Shown here piece by piece: positions 60,481-64,000 of a DNA stretch of 64,000 bases. Origin of the DNA: Acidovorax_G lacteus (lineage in GTDB: Bacteria; Pseudomonadota; Gammaproteobacteria; Burkholderiales; Burkholderiaceae_C); the NCBI RefSeq assembly GCF_039540375.1, contig NZ_BAABEX010000013.1:218552-282551 (forward strand). The letters are read 5' to 3'. Positions within the stretch are counted from its first letter, which is position 1; each line of letters opens with the position of its first letter. Made by a program: the position numbers and the translations under genes. Under the pieces are notes generated by a model. The model did not search any database and had not been told where the DNA came from. It was given only the letters and a program-made list of their open reading frames with translations.

Positions 60481-61053
60481 TCACACCGGCCAGACCACGC
60501 CGTTGTCGTTGAGGATGGCGTCCAGCGGTTCGTCGAAGGACTCGGGCTCGAAGTCCTCGATAAAGCCGTTCGTGAAGCCCAGGCCCACGGTGAAGGGCCG
60601 GGGCTGCAGGGTGGCCAGCGTACGGTCGTAAAAGCCGCCGCCGTAGCCCAGGCGGTAGCCGCCGGGGCCGTAGCCCACGCAGGGCACAAACAGCAGCGTG
60701 GGCACGATGACCTCGGTGTCCTTGGGCTTGGGAATGCCGTAGGCGTCTTCTTCCATGGGGCAGCCCGGATACCAGGCGTGGAAGGTCAGGGTCTTGTGCG
60801 CCTTGTTCACCACGGGCAGCCCGATGCGGCGGCGCAGGGGCTGGTCGATGAGTTCGCCGTCTTCCTTCCAGCGGTGCAGCGCGGGCAGGGGGTCGAATTC
60901 GCCCTTGATGGGCCAGTACGCGCCAATCACGGTGTCCTCGCGGTCCACGAGCCAGATCCGCATCACCTGCTGCAGGGCCGCTGCGCGCTGCAGGCGGTCG
61001 GGCAGGTTCAGGCGTTGGTCAATCAGGGCTCGCCGAAGGGCTGCTTTGTCCAT
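60481..61053 (-). CDS. 5-formyltetrahydrofolate cyclo-ligase
   Basis: 190 aa from ATG 61053. It converts 5-formyl-THF to 5,10-methenyl-THF with ATP. The C-terminal family signature PCVGYGPGGYRLGYGGGFYDR is present (ATP/phosphate loop, cited here by its GYGGGFYDR core), as is the N-terminal RRALIDQRLNL. It is divergent from the lytic transglycosylase gene by 14 nt. No 6S RNA gene, often adjacent to this family in other proteobacteria, is seen next to it. Confidence 0.94.
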   Translation of the reverse strand: MDKAALRRALIDQRLNLPDRLQRAAALQQVMRIWLVDREDTVIGAYWPIKGEFDPLPALHRWKEDGELIDQPLRRRIGLPVVNKAHKTLTFHAWYPGCPMEEDAYGIPKPKDTEVIVPTLLFVPCVGYGPGGYRLGYGGGFYDRTLATLQPRPFTVGLGFTNGFIEDFEPESFDEPLDAILNDNGVVWPV

Positions 61054-61067
61054 CTGATAATTCCCCC

Positions 61068-63050
61068 ATGCAATGGCACAAGATTCTGACACCGCTGCTC
61101 GGCAGCCTGATGATCGCCCTGGCGGCCCCGGCCGTTCAGGCCCAGCCCCGTGGCGATGACGTGCTGCTCGAGATGCAGCAGGCCTTCCGCAAGGGCGACC
61201 GCAAACGGCTGGAGCAACTGCTGCCCCAGGCGCGCGGCCACGCGCTGGAGCCCCTGGCCGCCTACTGGGAGCTGCGCGCCCGCCTGGCCGAGGCCTCGCC
61301 GGCCGAGGTGCAGGCCTTTTTGCAGCGCTACGCGGGCAGCTACTACGAAGACCGGCTGCGCAACGACTGGCTGCTGCTGCTGGGCCAGCGGCGCGACTGG
61401 GCGCGCTTTGCCGAGGCGCACCCCGCCTACCGCATGGGCGACGACCGCGAGGTGCGTTGCTACGCCGCGCTGATCGAGGACATCAAGGGCACGGGCAGCA
61501 GTGCGCTGGCCGACGACGTGCGCCGCCAGTGGTACGCCCAGCGCGAGGCCGACGACGGCTGCACACACGCTGCGTCTGAGCTGTTCGCCAGCCGCAAGCT
61601 CACGGCGCTCGACATCTGGCGCAAGGCGCGCATGGGGGCCGAGGCCAACCGCCCGCGCGTGGTGCGCAACGCGGTGGAAATCGTCGCGCCCGACGCCCTG
61701 GGCAGGCTGCGCGAAGTGCTCGACAGCCCGGCCAAACACCTGGCCGCACATTCAAGCGCGCGCGGCAAGGCGCGGCAGGAGCTGGTGGTGCTGGCGCTCA
61801 TCCGCATGGCCGCCACCGACGCCGACGCCGCGGCCGCGCAGCTCGACGGCAAATGGGGCGTGCACCTGTCGGTGGAGGAGCGCAACTGGGTCTGGGGCGT
61901 GATCGGCAAGCAGGCCGCGCAGCGCCTGTCGCCCGATGCGCTCAGCTACTACGGCAACGTGACGCGCGAGGCCGACCTCAGCGACGACCTGCTGGCCTGG
62001 CAGGTGCGCGCCGCGCTGCGCGCGGGGCAGTGGCGCGTGGTGCGCCGCGCGGTCGAGGCCATGAGCGACGAAGCCCGCAACGACCCCACCTGGGTGTACT
62101 GGCGCGCCCGCGCGCTGCTGGCCGGCCGGCCCACCGAAGCCGACCGCGCCCAGGCGCAGCAGGCGTTTGAATCGATTGCGGGCACGCGCGGTTTTTACGA
62201 ACAGCTCGCGCTCGAAGAGCTGGGCCAGCGCATCAGCACGCCGCCCGCGCCCGCGCCGCTCACGGCCGAAGAAAAGGCCGCCGCGCGCGCCAACCCGGGG
62301 CTCAACCGCGGGCTGTACGCCATCCTCATGGGCCTGCGCGCCGAGGGCGTGCGCGAATGGAACTACAGCACCAACCTGCACACGCCCGGCGGCATGGCCG
62401 ACCGTGAACTGCTGGCCGCGGCCGACTTCGCCTGCCAGCGCGAGGTGTGGGACCGCTGCATCAACACCAGCGAGCGCACGCGCGGCGTGATCGACGTGAC
62501 CCAGCGCTTTCCCATGCCCTTCCGCGCCGCGGTGGTCGAGCGCTCGCAGGCCATCGGGCTCGACCCGGCCTACGTGTACGGCCTGATCCGCCAGGAGAGC
62601 CGCTTCATCATGGATGCGCGCTCGCACGTCGGCGCCTCGGGCCTCATGCAGGTGATGCCCGCCACCGCGCGCTGGACGGCCAAGAAGATCGGCCTGACCA
62701 ACTTCACGCCCGACCAGATCAACGACCGCGATACCAACATCGCCATCGGCACGGCCTACCTCAAGCTCGCGCTGGACGACTTTGCGGGCTCGATGCCGCT
62801 GGCCGCTGCGGCTTACAACGCTGGCCCGGGCCGCCCGCGCAACTGGCGCAACGGCCCGGTGCTCGAAGGCGCGATCTGGGCCGAGAACGTGCCGTTTTCT
62901 GAAACGCGCGACTACGTGAAGAAGGTGCTGGCCAACACCACCAACTACGCGGCCATCCTCACGGGGCAACCGCAGTCGCTCAAGGCCCGGCTGGGCACCG
63001 TGGGGCCGCGCGATGCGGCGGCGCCGGAGCCGAACCGGGATTTGCCTTGA
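61068..63050 (+). CDS. slt: Soluble lytic murein transglycosylase
   Basis: 660 aa. Signal peptide 1-25 (ends AVQA/QP). A long alpha-superhelical U-shaped region precedes the catalytic SLT domain (~495-630). The catalytic Glu is in YGLIRQESRFIMDARS; GASGLMQVMPATARW and AAAYNAGPGRPRNWRNGPV are standard motifs. It cleaves peptidoglycan to 1,6-anhydromuropeptides in the periplasm. Confidence 0.95.
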   Translation: MQWHKILTPLLGSLMIALAAPAVQAQPRGDDVLLEMQQAFRKGDRKRLEQLLPQARGHALEPLAAYWELRARLAEASPAEVQAFLQRYAGSYYEDRLRNDWLLLLGQRRDWARFAEAHPAYRMGDDREVRCYAALIEDIKGTGSSALADDVRRQWYAQREADDGCTHAASELFASRKLTALDIWRKARMGAEANRPRVVRNAVEIVAPDALGRLREVLDSPAKHLAAHSSARGKARQELVVLALIRMAATDADAAAAQLDGKWGVHLSVEERNWVWGVIGKQAAQRLSPDALSYYGNVTREADLSDDLLAWQVRAALRAGQWRVVRRAVEAMSDEARNDPTWVYWRARALLAGRPTEADRAQAQQAFESIAGTRGFYEQLALEELGQRISTPPAPAPLTAEEKAAARANPGLNRGLYAILMGLRAEGVREWNYSTNLHTPGGMADRELLAAADFACQREVWDRCINTSERTRGVIDVTQRFPMPFRAAVVERSQAIGLDPAYVYGLIRQESRFIMDARSHVGASGLMQVMPATARWTAKKIGLTNFTPDQINDRDTNIAIGTAYLKLALDDFAGSMPLAAAAYNAGPGRPRNWRNGPVLEGAIWAENVPFSETRDYVKKVLANTTNYAAILTGQPQSLKARLGTVGPRDAAAPEPNRDLP

Positions 63051-63058
63051 TCTGGTTT

Positions 63059-63105
63059 GCTATGGATTTGGTAGCTGCTCGTGCTTGATTGGTAAGCCCG
63101 GGCGG
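63059..63105 (-). repeat. Dispersed compound hairpin repeat, copy 8 (reverse orientation, degenerate)
   Basis: GCTATGGATTTGGTAGC precedes GCTCGTGCTTGATTGGTAAGCCCGGGC; the second arm carries two substitutions. It lies 8 nt after the transglycosylase stop, and 89 nt from copy 9, which is in the opposite orientation. Confidence 0.75.
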
Positions 63106-63193
63106 GTGGTTTTGGTGATTTTTGGTGCGGGATGGTGACCCACGGGTGCATGCTGTGATCGTTGCGTGGGTGCCGGCGGTTTGGCGTGTTTTG

Positions 63194-63242
63194 AGCTGCT
63201 CGTGCTTGTTTGTTAAGCACGAGCAGCTATGGAATTCATAGC
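63194..63242 (+). repeat. Dispersed compound hairpin repeat, copy 9 (best preserved)
   Basis: AGCTGCTCGTGCTT (63194-63207) pairs perfectly with AAGCACGAGCAGCT (63215-63228), a 14-bp stem. GCTATG...CATAGC follows (63226-63242). This is the longest stem among the nine copies. Confidence 0.88.
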
Positions 63243-63314
63243 ATTCTGTGTTTGGCGGTAGTGTGCCGCTGGGGTGTGTTGTGTTCCGGGGCCGGGTCTC
63301 GGCCCGGCGGCCGA

Positions 63315-63348
63315 CCTCCTTTTCTTTGCGTCGCCAAAGAAAAGGAGG
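63315..63348. repeat. Perfect 14-bp stem hairpin in the distal intergenic region
   Basis: CCTCCTTTTCTTTG (63315-63328), a 6-nt loop, and CAAAGAAAAGGAGG (63335-63348). It is polypyrimidine/polypurine, unlike the surrounding GC-rich DNA. It forms the outer part of the larger inverted structure that follows. Confidence 0.8.
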
Positions 63349-63914
63349 CAAAAGAAAGGCGCCCCTACAGGCTGCGTCCCCACGCGCACTGACGTGCGCC
63401 TGGGGCAACCTGCGGTGCTCGCGCCTGGGGTGCGCCGCATAACTCACTTCGCGCCTGCGGCGCTGCGTTCGGACAAATGCGGCGAGCTAGAGGACGAAGC
63501 CTGCGTGTCCTACGGCACGCAGGCCACCCCAGTCGCTGCGCTCCTCGGCGCATCCTGAAGGGGGTGGGGACGGGCCATCGCTGCGCTCGGCCCGGCGTGG
63601 GCCACCACCGCCTCGAGCGGTTCCACTGGCGTGGGCGGCAGTGCCGCCAGGGAGTCGGCGTCACTGCGCAGCAGCAGCCGACTGGGCTCGCTCCCCTCGG
63701 CTGCGACGAGGAGCACAGGGCGCGGGGCGAGCGGGTGTGCCGCAGGACACACCCGCATCGTGCTCATGCTTGCTGCGGTTGTCCGAGTGGAGCGCTGCAA
63801 GCGCGCAGCGAGTTCCGCAGCACGCCCCGCGCCCGAGCACCGCAGGGTGCCCGAAGCGAAGCGCAGGGACGCAGACGTGGGGTCGCCTTTTCTTTGCCTT
63901 CTTTCTTTTGGAGG
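63340..63914. repeat. Large imperfect inverted repeat, non-coding
   Basis: The left arm (~63340-63476) and right arm (~63779-63914) are diverged inverted copies. Shared blocks include AAAGAAA..GGCAAA, GGCG.CCCC, CTGCGTCCC, CCTGCGGTGCTCG and the inner end TCGGACAA (63469-63476) versus TTGTCCGA (63779-63786). The ~300-base centre is GC rich and has no credible gene. All open frames here lack motifs. The origin is unknown; a decayed mobile element or a family of intergenic repeats would fit. Confidence 0.6.
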
Positions 63915-63930
63915 GTGTAGAAGAAATAAA

Positions 63931-63966
63931 CTTTGCTCCTGCTGCATCCCCGCAGCAGGAGCAAAG
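63931..63966 (+). promoter_or_regulatory. 15-bp perfect hairpin that hides the ribosome site of the last gene
   Basis: CTTTGCTCCTGCTGC (63931-63945) pairs with GCAGCAGGAGCAAAG (63952-63966) around a 6-nt loop. The AGGAG ribosome site (63957-63961) is inside the 3' arm, 7 nt before an ATG. An mRNA that begins upstream of the hairpin would have this site sequestered. Confidence 0.65.
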
Positions 63967-63968
63967 CC

Positions 63969-64000
63969 ATGGCCAAGACAGGCCGCCCCCCAGTCATCCC
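63969..64000 (+). CDS. Start of an unidentified gene (partial, cut by window edge)
   Basis: ATG 63969 with AGGAG 7 nt upstream opens a frame reading MAKTGRPPVI before the window ends. A short basic N-terminus with GRPP is common in transposases and phage terminase small subunits, but ten residues cannot decide. The hairpin over its ribosome site fits a gene that must not be translated from read-through transcripts. Confidence 0.4.
   Translation, partial: MAKTGRPPVI

Noticed and set aside
63250..63930. Several 60-150-codon frames in the distal intergenic region
   Set aside because: They run through the inverted repeat arms on both strands, have no motifs, and mirror each other as the arms do.

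Overview
The window is GC-rich (high-60s % by eye), densely packed bacterial chromosome. The gene set (exosortase H pair, NodI/NodJ-type ABC exporter, phoH-ybeY, ruvAB, ohrR-ohr, MidA, DUF2905, many two-component and c-di-GMP proteins) and a dispersed AT-containing hairpin repeat point to a betaproteobacterium of the family Comamonadaceae, probably Acidovorax or a close relative. This is inference from family knowledge, not a database match. A 77-base run of N inside ohr shows the source is a draft or scaffolded assembly.

Layout. 1-5.8 kb: end of an EAL protein, an rRNA pseudouridine synthase, an esterase, a DHH phosphoesterase and htpG. 6.2-7.4 kb: exosortase H and its partner membrane protein. 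7.4-12 kb: SrkA-like kinase, DUF2855 protein, and a metallophosphoesterase coupled to a Ser/Thr kinase-UspA fusion whose start is frameshifted. 12.5-16.3 kb: ohrR-ohr with an OhrR-type operator, 3-hydroxyacyl-CoA dehydrogenase and a GMC oxidoreductase. 16.3-24 kb: a NodJ-like permease and a NodI-like ATPase on the minus strand, separated by a plus-strand cassette of a NarL-type two-component system, a CmpA/NrtA-type ABC importer and cyanase. 24-28.8 kb: diguanylate cyclase, AMP nucleosidase, PAS-GGDEF-EAL protein. 29-32.9 kb: FixL/FixJ-like pair, heme-binding GlcG/HbpS protein, and an ankyrin gene split by a 265-bp MITE-like element. 33-40.7 kb: cation efflux, dtd, TSUP permease, ybeY, phoH, ruvA, a secreted trypsin-like lipoprotein, ruvB. 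40.7-44 kb: MacAB/Lol-type exporter. 44-52.6 kb: a desaturase-lysoplasmalogenase fusion, an aldolase, a phosphatase, a lipoprotein, ttcA, folB, a pteridine-reductase-like SDR, MidA, DUF2905, trxC. 52.7-57.4 kb: MipA/OmpV porin and a bufferin (copper-binding RiPP) cluster with its ECF sigma and anti-sigma genes. 57.4-64 kb: cca, a coiled-coil protein, NIPSNAP, GST, 5-formyl-THF cyclo-ligase, lytic transglycosylase, then about 0.9 kb of palindromic intergenic DNA and the first codons of another gene.

How parts work together. The bufferin locus is the most complete small system. It has a Cys-rich precursor (DUF2282), a multinuclear iron oxygenase (DUF692), a partner protein (DUF2063) and DoxX, divergent from an ECF sigma factor and a two-cysteine DUF1109 anti-sigma. 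Both divergent promoters carry exactly GTAACC-N16-CGAA, so the locus looks like a self-contained metal-stress regulon. The cyanate cassette combines sensing, uptake and hydrolysis. The ohrR-ohr pair is a peroxide switch with its operator. Nine copies of a compound hairpin repeat are scattered through the window. Two are read in frame inside proteins, cca and the desaturase-lysoplasmalogenase fusion.
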